A stretch of DNA of 64,000 nt from Latilactobacillus sakei subsp. sakei DSM 20017 = JCM 1157 (GTDB taxonomy: Bacteria > Bacillota > Bacilli > Lactobacillales > Lactobacillaceae), in contig NZ_AP017929.1 in assembly GCF_002370355.1 (NCBI RefSeq), positions 1,860,001 to 1,924,000 of the forward strand. The letters run 5' to 3'. The notes beneath the pieces were generated by a model, which was not told where the DNA came from, ran no database searches, and saw only the letters and a program-made list of their open reading frames with translations. Position numbers and translations under genes: made by a program. Of this stretch, positions 1 to 7,049 are shown piece after piece. Numbering within the stretch: position 1 is the stretch's first letter; each line of letters begins with the position of its first letter.

Positions 1-185
1 TGGGCGATTCAATCCCACAAATCGACATTCCTCGTTTAATTGAATTTTACCGTCAAGGGATGTTCCCATTTGATAAAACTGAAAAATTTTATGACTTCGA
101 AGATATTAATCTTGCTAATGAAGCATCAATTAAGGGCGAAACAATCAAACCCGTCTTAATTATCGACCCAGATTACCAACTCTAA
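1..185 (+). CDS. Zinc-type alcohol dehydrogenase, 3' end only (partial)
   Basis: The window opens inside this gene. Reading from base 3, the last 60 codons end at TAA 183-185. The tail contains a stretch of the type [18 protein letters not shown] followed by a lysine- and isoleucine-rich end. This matches the C-terminus of medium-chain NAD(P)-dependent, zinc-containing alcohol or aryl-alcohol dehydrogenases, in which the last helix pair packs against the coenzyme domain. The catalytic zinc ligands and the Rossmann fold lie outside the window, so substrate and exact subfamily cannot be stated. A hairpin terminator follows directly. Confidence 0.6.
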   Translation, partial: GDSIPQIDIPRLIEFYRQGMFPFDKTEKFYDFEDINLANEASIKGETIKPVLIIDPDYQL

Positions 186-196
186 TCCAAAATAAA

Positions 197-227
197 AGCG
201 GGATGCTTAGGCATCTCGCTTTTTTTG
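197..227 (+). terminator. Intrinsic terminator of the alcohol dehydrogenase gene
   Basis: A 10-bp stem (AGCGGGATGC pairing with GCATCTCGCT, one G-U pair) with a TTAG loop is followed by a run of seven T. It lies 12 bases after the stop codon. The stop codon of the convergent small gene at 207-389 lies inside it, so it may also slow transcription from the other side. Confidence 0.85.
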
Positions 228-389
228 AGTCTTTCGTACAACTATTTTAATTAAAAGCAATACTAATCCAATTAACACTATCCGTACTAACCAAACCCCA
301 AGTAACATTCCTAACACAGTGACAGCGGCTTTGGTCAACGTCGCTTTGAAAATAAGCATCATAAATAATATGACTAATAACACTGGCAT
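207..389 (-). CDS. Small hydrophobic membrane protein, unknown function
   Basis: A 60-residue protein, almost entirely hydrophobic from residue 2 to about 50, with a basic C-terminal tail (KIVVRKTQKKRDA). This suggests one hairpin or two membrane segments and a cytoplasmic positive end. I do not recognise the family. The gene is supported by a strong ribosome binding site (GGGAGG, 7 bases before ATG). Its C-terminal end runs into the terminator of the gene before it. The RBS is perfectly complementary over ten bases to loops of the small-RNA array at 6.4-7.2 kb, which makes it a candidate target. Confidence 0.6.
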   Translation of the reverse strand: MPVLLVILFMMLIFKATLTKAAVTVLGMLLGVWLVRIVLIGLVLLLIKIVVRKTQKKRDA

Positions 390-463
390 TTTAATTCCTC
401 CCTTTTATTTTAATTTGGGGCATGTTAAATTTAAGCAAATAACATTTTGAAAGGGGCTTAAAC

Positions 464-1318
464 TTGATATCAGATACAACTATCGTAACTGCATTGGGGC
501 AGCGAATTGCACTCGAAAGACGTGCACAACACCTCTCTCAAAAACAGTTGGCCGCTGATATTTGTTCACAGCCGATGATTAGCCAAATCGAAAAAGGCAC
601 CTACATCCCCAATGCTATTCTCCTAGCAAAAATTTGCCAACGTCTACATCTTTCAATCACTAACGATCTTCTTCATGATTACTTAGTCATTGATAGCCTG
701 CCAGAGTTTGCACCCACCATTCAAGCGCTCTGTAACCAACATCAATACACAAAAATACTTACCTATTTAGATGATGATTCACTAGTTCAACAATTACATC
801 GCCAAGTTGATTTACAAACCTATTATTACTATTATGGTGTGGCGCTTTTCCAAACACAGCAACCTGTCGCTAATAGCTTACGGTACCTGAAACTCGCTTT
901 AGCTGAAACTAGTCATTCTAAAGCGAGCTTGTGGACATCTACCGAAGGCCTTATTCTAGCGGCAATCGCTTATATTGAACAGCGTGAAACACAAATAATC
1001 GACACAACCAAATTCGAGCAATTACGTGTCATTCTAAAAACTAACCGCCTCTTATCTTTTGATGAAAATATCAACAGTTTCTACTATTTATATAGTCTAA
1101 GCCTATTCGAACATGCTGAATATGCAACTGCATTGTTAATTGCAAATGAAGGCATCGATTGGACAACTGTACATCAATCACATTACATGCTAGCGGATCT
1201 CTTTCTAGTCTGTGCTAAAGCTGCCGAACAATTGAGTCAACCTTCAACAGCTGAAGTTGCTTATCAAAAAAGCGAGACTCTCGCTACAATTTTTGATATC
1301 ACAACCCATTCATTTTAA
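464..1318 (+). CDS. XRE-family regulator with TPR-like C-terminal domain (Rgg/PlcR type)
   Basis: A 284-residue protein. Residues about 8-65 form an XRE helix-turn-helix (GQRIALERRAQHLSQKQLAA, then SQPMISQIEKGTYIP). The rest is helical with Tyr/Leu-rich repeats resembling the tetratricopeptide domain of Rgg, PlcR and related peptide-sensing regulators. The start is TTG at 464, placed 8 bases after GAAAGGGG; no better ATG exists before the HTH. No short signal-peptide gene is obvious next to it, so a peptide ligand is only possible by family. It converges with the oxidoreductase gene and overlaps its stop codon by four bases. Confidence 0.75.
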   Translation: MISDTTIVTALGQRIALERRAQHLSQKQLAADICSQPMISQIEKGTYIPNAILLAKICQRLHLSITNDLLHDYLVIDSLPEFAPTIQALCNQHQYTKILTYLDDDSLVQQLHRQVDLQTYYYYYGVALFQTQQPVANSLRYLKLALAETSHSKASLWTSTEGLILAAIAYIEQRETQIIDTTKFEQLRVILKTNRLLSFDENINSFYYLYSLSLFEHAEYATALLIANEGIDWTTVHQSHYMLADLFLVCAKAAEQLSQPSTAEVAYQKSETLATIFDITTHSF

Positions 1319-2232
1319 AACTTTAATAAAATCCGTCCCTGTGAATGCCCATTTTTCGAATCAAAATGGGCTTTTTTAATATCCTCAAAATTATATTCAG
1401 CCTGAATATGAGCGCGCAATTGATGATTGGCAAGCATTGCCAATAGTTGTTGATAACCATTAATACCGACTGAACCATTGCTAAATTCAAAGTGCTGGTT
1501 TATTTTCATAGGACGAAAAAATGGGATTGATAAGGATAGAATGGCTAATGTCTCATACTGCTGACTAATTAAAGTTAATAAATCTTGTTGACCAACCGTA
1601 TCGATCACCTTATTAGGCTGCGGAACATTTCGCAATTGTTGGCGTAAATCAGTCTGATAATTCAAGACATAATCGGCACCTAGCGTCCTAACAAAGGCGA
1701 GATTATTAGAACTGGCTAACGCAATCACTGTTGCCCCTGCCAATTTCAACAGCTGCACTAAATAGGTTCCCACACCTCCTGAAGCACCGGTAACCAAAAC
1801 AATGTCGTTTTTGTTAATCCAACTTTTTTGCACCGCGTGTAGTGCCGCATCGCCACCGCCAATTAATGTCGTAGCCGCTTGTAAAGTGACATTTTGTGGC
1901 ACCTTGAATAATAACGGTGGTACTTGCGAATTGATTATTGTTTTGGCAGCACCGTTAGGTTGAATACCAATCACTGCGCGTCCCACTAATTTCTGATTAC
2001 GTAAGCGACCAACCTGTTCAACAATGCCGCCAAAGCCATACCCGATAACCATTGGTAATTTAACCGGTCGTATCGCTTTTAAAGCACCCTCACCGGTCAA
2101 CCAATCATAAGGTAAAACTGGTATAAACTGATTTCGAACAATTACAGATAACGCTGATACTTTAGGATCAGCCATCGTTGTCATTGCAAGGCCAGCTATC
2201 CCCGAAAAATCATTTTGCATTATTGCTTTCAT
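1315..2232 (-). CDS. Zinc-independent NAD(P)H:quinone oxidoreductase-like MDR enzyme
   Basis: A 305-residue medium-chain dehydrogenase/reductase. The nucleotide-binding motif GASGGVGTYLVQL lies near residue 150, followed by a second strand of the Rossmann fold (VIALASSNN). An N-terminal GroES-like part contains GYGFGGIVEQVG. The cysteine/histidine zinc ligands of alcohol dehydrogenases are absent, as in the quinone oxidoreductase/enoyl reductase branch. The RBS AAAGGAGAG is well placed. The substrate is unknown; by family it reduces quinones or alpha,beta-unsaturated carbonyls with NADPH. Other redox enzymes follow upstream but have their own terminators. Confidence 0.75.
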   Translation of the reverse strand: MKAIMQNDFSGIAGLAMTTMADPKVSALSVIVRNQFIPVLPYDWLTGEGALKAIRPVKLPMVIGYGFGGIVEQVGRLRNQKLVGRAVIGIQPNGAAKTIINSQVPPLLFKVPQNVTLQAATTLIGGGDAALHAVQKSWINKNDIVLVTGASGGVGTYLVQLLKLAGATVIALASSNNLAFVRTLGADYVLNYQTDLRQQLRNVPQPNKVIDTVGQQDLLTLISQQYETLAILSLSIPFFRPMKINQHFEFSNGSVGINGYQQLLAMLANHQLRAHIQAEYNFEDIKKAHFDSKNGHSQGRILLKF

Positions 2233-2311
2233 TGTAAGCTCTCCTTTTATATCATTGAACCTCTTTACTATACAAAGGTAGTCATCATTTTAAAAATAAG
2301 AATACTAATAT

Positions 2312-2348
2312 AAAAAAACGACATAGTCCTAACTTAGACTATGTCGTT
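2312..2348 (-). terminator. Intrinsic terminator after the CcdC-like gene
   Basis: The stem AACGACATAGTC/GACTATGTCGTT has an 8-base loop and, read on the minus strand, is followed by seven T (2312-2318). It separates the membrane protein gene at 2407-2946 from the oxidoreductase gene. Confidence 0.85.
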
Positions 2349-2406
2349 CTATAAATTAATAACTTACATACTATTGCGTAATATTAAATTTAATTTAGTT
2401 GGTTTT

Positions 2407-2946
2407 CTAACTTTTTCGATGTGATCTTCGTCGAATTGCCTGCCAAAAATCTGGTGATCGATAAGCCAACATCCCGGTATAGGCTAAACTACTACTTCCC
2501 GACAAGGCCCATAGAATCCACCAGTCAAAGGCGTAAATTCTTCTAAATGGTAATAATTCTTCTAGCGCACTGTGCAAAACTTCTTGGGAGAGCTCTGCTG
2601 CATCCATTTGGTGGTGCGCTAAAAAAATACTTAACAAAATTTGAATTCCCAAGATTAATCCCCAGCCTAATAGAAACGGCCAACCACCTCTAATGCTAAC
2701 TTTCGTTTGACCTTGAACATTTTCTAAAGACAGTTGCGCAAACCGACCTTGAAAAGTGCCAATCGCAATTCCCAATAATATAATAACGGTAGCCAACAAC
2801 AGGTTTGTAGCGTTCAGCTTAAAAGTCGTGACAAACATCAATAACGCGTAGAGTGGTAGTAAAAGATAGCGGAAACGTCTTGGCCGTTCTGCTTTAAACT
2901 GGCTATAGCAAAAATAAATAACAATTAAAATTCCAATCAATGACAT
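2407..2946 (-). CDS. Multi-spanning membrane protein, CcdC/DUF1453-like
   Basis: A 179-residue protein with about four predicted membrane segments: residues 3-12, 25-60, 90-112 and a weaker one near 140-160. There is a short basic loop (QFKAERPRRFRYLLLP) after the first segment and an Arg/Lys-rich end (RRRSHRKS). The N-terminal half resembles CcdC-like DUF1453 proteins. I cannot confirm this without a profile search, and the role of that family in bacteria without cytochrome c maturation is unclear. A good RBS (AGAGG) precedes ATG. The gene is flanked by its own terminator and is probably a single unit. Confidence 0.5.
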   Translation of the reverse strand: MSLIGILIVIYFCYSQFKAERPRRFRYLLLPLYALLMFVTTFKLNATNLLLATVIILLGIAIGTFQGRFAQLSLENVQGQTKVSIRGGWPFLLGWGLILGIQILLSIFLAHHQMDAAELSQEVLHSALEELLPFRRIYAFDWWILWALSGSSSLAYTGMLAYRSPDFWQAIRRRSHRKS

Positions 2947-3029
2947 TTTGTAACCTCTTCTAACAGAATAGGCTTCATTATAGATATCTTCGATTTAGAA
3001 TACAATCTTTTTTTAATCAGGAAGTATCC

Positions 3030-3773
3030 CTAATCTTGTGGCCCAAACCGCTTTGCTAACATGCGAACTAACGCATTATCTGGAATCTGATGATAGATTT
3101 CAACAAAGTCGCCCGACCGGTGTTTTTTATTTAAAATCGTTTGAATAATTTTTTTGCCAACCACTTCGGCAGAATGCACGAAAGGTCCCGTGACGTTATT
3201 ATTTAAGTCCGTCGACATAATGCCTGGATGAATCGCATAAATTAATATGTTTTGCGCTTGTTGTTCAAACGAAATCCCCAACGAAGTCGTCATCACATTT
3301 TGAGCGCCCTTACTTGTTTTATAGGCGAGTGGGTTCCAAAGATGATTGGCATTAGTTGGCACCGTAATATTGACGATTGTGCCTTGATTTTGATGCAGCA
3401 ATCCCGTTAATTGGTTAATCAGTAGATAGGTGCCAAAGAAGTTGACTTGCATCGTGGCTTTTAGATCCTCAATCGGCGTTTCATAACCCACGTATTCCTT
3501 GCCGGGAATACCCGCATTGTTAATTAGTAATGATAGTTGTGTATGGTTTTGCTCAATTTCAACAGCAGCTGCTTTAATACTAACCTCGTCCATTAAATCG
3601 AGTTGCACGAGGCTCAGATTAGTTAGTCCTAATGATGTTAACTGACTAATTGCCTGGTTGCCACGCTCTAAATTGCGGACGCCTAAAATCACTTGCCAAC
3701 CGTTTTGGCTTAAATTCTTGACCAATTCAAATCCTAATCCTTTATCCGAACCCGTTACTAATGCAGTTTTCAT
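3030..3773 (-). CDS. Short-chain dehydrogenase, carbonyl-reductase type
   Basis: A 247-residue classical SDR. It has the cofactor motif TGSDKGLG near residue 8-15, the NNAG motif (LLINNAGIPG) near 85, and a catalytic YKTSKGA near 150. The GxxxGxG loop and the sequence around it resemble the carbonyl reductase/neomenthol dehydrogenase-like branch. The enzyme would reduce a carbonyl compound using NADPH in the cytoplasm; the substrate is unknown. The gene is divergent from the MerR regulator at 3853, and its promoter has the 19-bp spacer typical of MerR control, so it is probably that regulator's target. Confidence 0.8.
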   Translation of the reverse strand: MKTALVTGSDKGLGFELVKNLSQNGWQVILGVRNLERGNQAISQLTSLGLTNLSLVQLDLMDEVSIKAAAVEIEQNHTQLSLLINNAGIPGKEYVGYETPIEDLKATMQVNFFGTYLLINQLTGLLHQNQGTIVNITVPTNANHLWNPLAYKTSKGAQNVMTTSLGISFEQQAQNILIYAIHPGIMSTDLNNNVTGPFVHSAEVVGKKIIQTILNKKHRSGDFVEIYHQIPDNALVRMLAKRFGPQD

Positions 3774-3801
3774 AATTGACTATCTCCTTTGATTTCTTTA
3801 C

Positions 3802-3832
3802 AGTATAAACAATAGACCATACTCTAGTGCAA
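3802..3832 (-). promoter_or_regulatory. MerR-type promoter of the SDR gene (19-bp spacer)
   Basis: On the minus strand a -35 TTGCAC (3827-3832) and a -10 TATACT (3802-3807) are separated by exactly 19 bp, two more than the sigma-A optimum. Long spacers of this kind are the hallmark of promoters that MerR proteins activate by DNA untwisting. An imperfect dyad with arms TAGA and TCTA sits in the spacer, as in AdhR/TipAL-like operators. Confidence 0.7.
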
Positions 3833-3852
3833 GAAAGAATTGAAAAAATATT

Positions 3853-4254
3853 ATGACATACTCAATTAAACAAGTTTCTCAAATAACCGGCCTCTCAATC
3901 TATACGATTCGCTATTATGATAAACAAGGTCTATTACCCTTTGTCAAAAGAGATAGTAGCGGCTACCGAGCCTTTACCGATGCCGACATGTCTCTCATCT
4001 ATACAATCTGTTGCTTAAAAAATACACAGATGAAAATTGCTGACATCAAGCAATATATTGACTACTGCATGATTGGGCCAGAATCAATTGAAGCCCGCAA
4101 GACGCTTCTGCTGAATCATAGAGCAGCGGTCGTTAAAAAGCAACAAGCATTACTTGAAGGCTTGGACGAAATTGACCTTAAACTATCAGTTTACACAGAT
4201 TCTAATGCTAAAGAAATTATCGGTACCATGTTTACCTATCTTAAAGAACAGTAA
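3853..4254 (+). CDS. MerR-family transcriptional regulator (AdhR-like)
   Basis: A 133-residue protein. Residues 1-70 form the MerR winged helix (YSIKQVSQITGLSIYTIRYYDKQG, then SGYRAFTDADM). A coiled-coil dimerisation helix follows (roughly 80-118). The C-terminal effector domain is short and has no metal-binding cysteine cluster. This fits the AdhR/YraB group responding to aldehydes or other electrophiles. The Shine-Dalgarno sequence is poor, so expression may be low. It is transcribed away from the SDR gene at 3030-3773 and shares the promoter region with it. Confidence 0.8.
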   Translation: MTYSIKQVSQITGLSIYTIRYYDKQGLLPFVKRDSSGYRAFTDADMSLIYTICCLKNTQMKIADIKQYIDYCMIGPESIEARKTLLLNHRAAVVKKQQALLEGLDEIDLKLSVYTDSNAKEIIGTMFTYLKEQ

Positions 4255-4283
4255 AAAAGCCGTGCATTAGCACGGCTTTTTTT
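4253..4283. terminator. Bidirectional intrinsic terminator
   Basis: The stem AAAGCCGTGC/GCACGGCTTT with ATTA loop has A-rich and T-rich flanks, so it works from both sides. It starts at the stop codon of the MerR gene and ends three bases before the stop of the convergent SDR gene. Confidence 0.9.
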
Positions 4284-4285
4284 GA

Positions 4286-5032
4286 CTAATAATCTCTTTG
4301 ATCAATCGATCGTAAGATAACTTCATTGATTCCCACGTTAGCTGGTGTATCAATTACATAAACCACGGCGTTAGCCACATCATTGGCACTCAATCCAGTT
4401 TCTGATTCACTCTTGTGAACCGCTTCTCTTAATTTCGGATCACTAATTTTAGCGGCCAATTCAGTTTGCGCATGCCCTGGTGAAATTAGTGTTGATTTGA
4501 TACCTTTACCAACTTCTTCAACTCGTAAGCCTTCCATCACAGCCCGCATCGCATATTTAGTGACTGAATAAACAGACGAACCTTCACCTGTAAAATGGCC
4601 CGCAACCGAATCAGTTGTGATAATATGACCACTCTTTTGTTGTTCCATGATTGGTAGTGCGTATTTAATGCCGTATAAGGCACCCTTCAGATTAATATCA
4701 ATCATTGCTTCCCACTCATCGACTTTACCGTCACGTAACATTGAAACAGGCATTAACCCGGCATTGTTAAACAACACATCGATGCGCCCAAATTTAGTGA
4801 TTGCAGAATCGATCAAGGCTTTTACATCTGCTAATTGCGTCACATCTGTTTTTTGATAGATAATCTCCGTATCGTATTTAGCAGTCAACGATGCAGCCAA
4901 TGGTGCTAACATACTTTCACGACGGGCCGCTAAGACCAACTTGGCCCCCTTAGCTGCTAATAACGTAGCTGTTTCTTTACCAATCCCACTTGACGCGCCG
5001 GTAATCACGACGACTTTATTTTTAATTGTCAT
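4286..5032 (-). CDS. Short-chain dehydrogenase (YdfG/clavaldehyde-dehydrogenase-like)
   Basis: A 248-residue classical SDR. TGASSGIG lies near residue 11-18, NNAG near 90, SVAG near 143, and the catalytic YSVTKYAMRAVMEGLR near 157. It is an NAD(P)H-dependent oxidoreductase of the cytoplasm, resembling YdfG-type 3-hydroxy acid or serine dehydrogenases. The substrate cannot be fixed from sequence. The RBS GAGGGA is well placed. The HxlR regulator gene lies immediately upstream on the same strand, 163 bp away, and may control it. Confidence 0.8.
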   Translation of the reverse strand: MTIKNKVVVITGASSGIGKETATLLAAKGAKLVLAARRESMLAPLAASLTAKYDTEIIYQKTDVTQLADVKALIDSAITKFGRIDVLFNNAGLMPVSMLRDGKVDEWEAMIDINLKGALYGIKYALPIMEQQKSGHIITTDSVAGHFTGEGSSVYSVTKYAMRAVMEGLRVEEVGKGIKSTLISPGHAQTELAAKISDPKLREAVHKSESETGLSANDVANAVVYVIDTPANVGINEVILRSIDQRDY

Positions 5033-5195
5033 TTTTATCCCTCACTTTTAGTTGATAAGGTTAGTATAGGCGGCTTATCAGAATAAACAATTACGCACTT
5101 TCGACTAACTAAGGCACTTTAAAGTAAGTTTTGTGGTATGACAGCTTAAATTAATCAAGACAATTTCAAAAAAATTTTACCAGCTTGTCTTTTCA

Positions 5196-5585
5196 TTAAA
5201 GCTCATATTTTTCATGATCTGTGTAAGTCAAATCGACTGCTACACCGCTTTGCTTTAGAAAATCGATTCGGGCTTCACCCCAGTTGGCCATCACGCCTAG
5301 AATGGGCACCAATGATTGTCCATATTCAGAAATGGCATACTCAACATGTGGTGGTACTTCATTAAAAATGGTCCGCGTAATAATCCCATCGCGCTCTAGT
5401 TCTCGTAGCTGATCCGTCAGCACTTTTGATGAGATTCCTTGAACCGCTCTTTTTAAGTCAGCGGGTCTCTGGGGACCATCCACTAAATGACATAAAATTA
5501 ATGGTTTCCATTTTGTGCCCATCACCGCTAAGGTCATTAGTACGCCATTTGTATAATGATTTTGTGGTTCGTTCATTAAAGCCAC
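5196..5585 (-). CDS. HxlR-family transcriptional regulator
   Basis: A 129-residue winged-helix protein. It contains GTKWKPLILCHLVDGPQRPADL near 23-44, the recognition-helix region GISSKVLTDQLRELERDGII near 50-70, and a conserved tail with YAISEYGQSLVPIL. This is typical of HxlR/YodB/HypR regulators. A single cysteine near residue 32 is the only one I see, so a thiol switch is possible but not shown. Enzymes with NAD(P) folds flank it on both sides, and HxlR proteins often regulate neighbouring oxidoreductases. Confidence 0.8.
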   Translation of the reverse strand: MALMNEPQNHYTNGVLMTLAVMGTKWKPLILCHLVDGPQRPADLKRAVQGISSKVLTDQLRELERDGIITRTIFNEVPPHVEYAISEYGQSLVPILGVMANWGEARIDFLKQSGVAVDLTYTDHEKYEL

Positions 5586-5645
5586 CTCAATTTGATTATG
5601 ATTGGTCTATCATACCTTAACCGCAGTCAAAAGAAAATCCAACAC

Positions 5646-5677
5646 AAAAAAGAAGGTCGCTATGACCTTCTTTTTTT
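5646..5677. terminator. Intrinsic terminator
   Basis: The stem AGAAGGTC/GACCTTCT, loop GCTAT, is flanked by A and T runs on both sides. It overlaps the stop codon of the NmrA-like gene and separates it from the HxlR gene. Confidence 0.85.
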
Positions 5678-6320
5678 AGCGGTACCATTCTGGTTTGTCA
5701 CCATCCGTATTGGGTTTATTTAAGCCCAATGAATCACCAACTGCTTCAGTTGGGTTTTGAATCAAACGGACAACTTCTGCAGCGACGCTTTTTCTGGAAA
5801 CTTCGGTACCCTTGAAAGTATCCGTGCGGTGTGTGATTTCATAATCGATTTCGTCCTTATCAGATAACCAAGCTGGGCGAATAATTGTAAAGGCTAACCC
5901 TGACGTTTCAATTACTTTGGCGGCGGCTGCGTATGTTGGCAAATAACCATCATCTAACATTTGATGGTTCCACTGACCGTATGCCCCGGGAACTTCGTCA
6001 TAGATGCCGAGTGTTGAGATCCAAATTAAGCGTTTAACCCCCGCTGCTTTCATAGCAGATACAACGGCTTTAGCCTGTGCTTCAATATTAGCGCCCGCTA
6101 AATTTGCGTAGACGACTGTGACACCCTTCATTGCTTGGACTAAATCAGCTTGCTGGCTAGCATCGCCTTCAACCAACTGTTCGCGTTGTTGATCTTGGAT
6201 CGTTAGTCGGTTCGCTTTTCTTAGAAATAACAATAATTGCGCATCCGTTTTAGCTAGCAATTGTGCTCGTGTCAATTGTGCAATCTTGCCATGCGCCCCT
6301 AATATTAATACCTTTTCCAT
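5676..6320 (-). CDS. NAD(P)-binding protein, NmrA-like atypical SDR
   Basis: A 214-residue Rossmann-fold protein. The N-terminal motif is ILGAHGKIAQL (GxxGxxx type). Strand 4 carries YANLAGANIEAQ and then LIWISTLGIYDEVPG. The Tyr-x3-Lys catalytic pair of classical SDRs is not in a usual place, so it belongs to the atypical NmrA/YwnB-like group that binds NADP(H) and often acts as a redox sensor or epimerase-like enzyme. The RBS TAGGAGG is strong. The small-RNA array starts about 115 bp from its start codon, on the other strand. Confidence 0.75.
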   Translation of the reverse strand: MEKVLILGAHGKIAQLTRAQLLAKTDAQLLLFLRKANRLTIQDQQREQLVEGDASQQADLVQAMKGVTVVYANLAGANIEAQAKAVVSAMKAAGVKRLIWISTLGIYDEVPGAYGQWNHQMLDDGYLPTYAAAAKVIETSGLAFTIIRPAWLSDKDEIDYEITHRTDTFKGTEVSRKSVAAEVVRLIQNPTEAVGDSLGLNKPNTDGDKPEWYR

Positions 6321-6435
6321 TTAAAACGCCTCCTAAATTTATCACTATCTAAAGTGTAGCGACTGCTAACCTTTTTTACAAATAAAAGCACTTACAAAAA
6401 GATAGTCATATTTATCTAACAATCGCAATTAAATA

Positions 6436-6467
6436 TTCATACTTTGTTCATATTTAATTGTTATTCT
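6436..6467 (+). promoter_or_regulatory. Promoter 1 of the small-RNA array: direct repeat TTCATA plus -10
   Basis: Two boxes TTCATA (6436-6441 and 6447-6452) are 11 bp apart. A 9-bp gap and a -10 TATTCT (6462-6467) follow. There is no good -35 at 17 bp, so an activator bound to the direct repeat is expected. Start of transcription would be near 6474-6475, exactly where the first hairpin begins. Confidence 0.65.
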
Positions 6468-6474
6468 ATTTATA

Positions 6475-6684
6475 TCAGATGAACGCCTCCCAAGAATCAT
6501 CTGATTAACCCGAATCGACATACCTCCCTATGTCGGTTTTCTCCCAGAACCATCCTAATAATAAGCAATCAATTGAAATTCCTCCCAAGAACTTCAATTG
6601 CAAGGTCGCTATCTCCCAATAGCTGGCCAACCAAAGATGCGAGGTAAAGGGCCGCTACTCAGCGACTTTTTACCTCGCATTTTT
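6475..6684 (+). ncRNA. Small RNA 1: five CUCCC-loop hairpins plus terminator
   Basis: Five hairpins follow one another. First, TCAGATGA/TCATCTGA (6475-6504) has CGCCTCCCAAG in the loop. Second, CGACATA/TATGTCG (6516-6535) has a loop of exactly CCTCCC. Third, GTTTT/AGAAC (6536-6550) has loop CTCCC. Fourth, CAATTGAA/TTCAATTG (6570-6600) has TTCCTCCCAAG in the loop. Fifth, GCTAT/ATAGC (6608-6623) has loop CTCCCA. A 12-bp terminator stem (6637-6648 with 6669-6680) and a T run close the unit at about 210 nt. The loops are anti-Shine-Dalgarno sequences, so it should bind ribosome binding sites of several mRNAs. No ORF with RBS is present. Confidence 0.7.
6637..6684 (+). terminator. Terminator of small RNA 1
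   Basis: The stem ATGCGAGGTAAA/TTTACCTCGCAT, with an inner CGCT/AGCG pairing, is followed by TTTTTG. The T tract is on the + strand, which fixes the direction of small RNA 1. Confidence 0.8.
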
Positions 6685-6731
6685 GCTTTCGCATAAAAGC
6701 CGTCAATTCGTCTTAATTTCATCTGTGAATC

Positions 6732-6763
6732 TTCATATTTCGTTCACATTCAATTGGTATTCT
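6732..6763 (+). promoter_or_regulatory. Promoter 2 of the small-RNA array
   Basis: TTCATA (6732-6737) and TTCACA (6743-6748) are 11 bp apart. A 9-bp gap and -10 TATTCT (6758-6763) follow. From the second box to the end of the first hairpin it is nearly identical to promoter 3. A second possible -10 (TATACA) lies just downstream. Expected start near 6770. Confidence 0.65.
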
Positions 6764-6770
6764 TTATACA

Positions 6771-6900
6771 TCAGATAAATTCCTCCCAAGAATCATCTGA
6801 CGAACGTGAATTTCATTAGACATTCCTCCCTAAAGTAATCGTCTAATTCGCTCCACCAATATGGCGCATCGAAGGCCGTCATATGAAAGTATCAAATTCT
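6771..6900 (+). ncRNA. Small RNA 2: two CCUCCC-loop hairpins
   Basis: Hairpin TCAGAT/ATCTGA (6771-6800) has TTCCTCCCAAG in the loop. Hairpin ATTAGAC/GTCTAAT (6815-6847) has TTCCTCCC in the loop. The tail to about 6900 contains ATGAAA/TTTCAT pairing but no T tract, so the transcript may read on into small RNA 3 and share its terminator. Its end is therefore uncertain. The unit is a near-copy of the first half of small RNA 3 and must come from a tandem duplication. Confidence 0.6.
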
Positions 6901-6921
6901 ACTTAGTTTCATCCGTGAATT

Positions 6922-6953
6922 TTCACAATTCATTCACATTCAATTGGTATTCT
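6922..6953 (+). promoter_or_regulatory. Promoter 3 of the small-RNA array
   Basis: TTCACA (6922-6927) and TTCACA (6933-6938) are exactly 11 bp apart. A 9-bp gap and -10 TATTCT (6948-6953) follow. The two boxes fit the TT(A/T/C)ACA consensus known for PhoP of Bacillus subtilis. Expected start near 6960. Confidence 0.65.
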
Positions 6954-7049
6954 TTATACATCAGATAAATTCCTCCCAAGAATCATCTGACAAACATGAA
7001 TTTCATTAGACATTCCTCCCTAAAGTAATCGTCTAATTCGCTCCACCAA

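Noticed and set aside
6475-7037. CRISPR array
   Set aside because: Units are hairpins of variable length with changing stems and no equal spacers; no cas genes are in the window.
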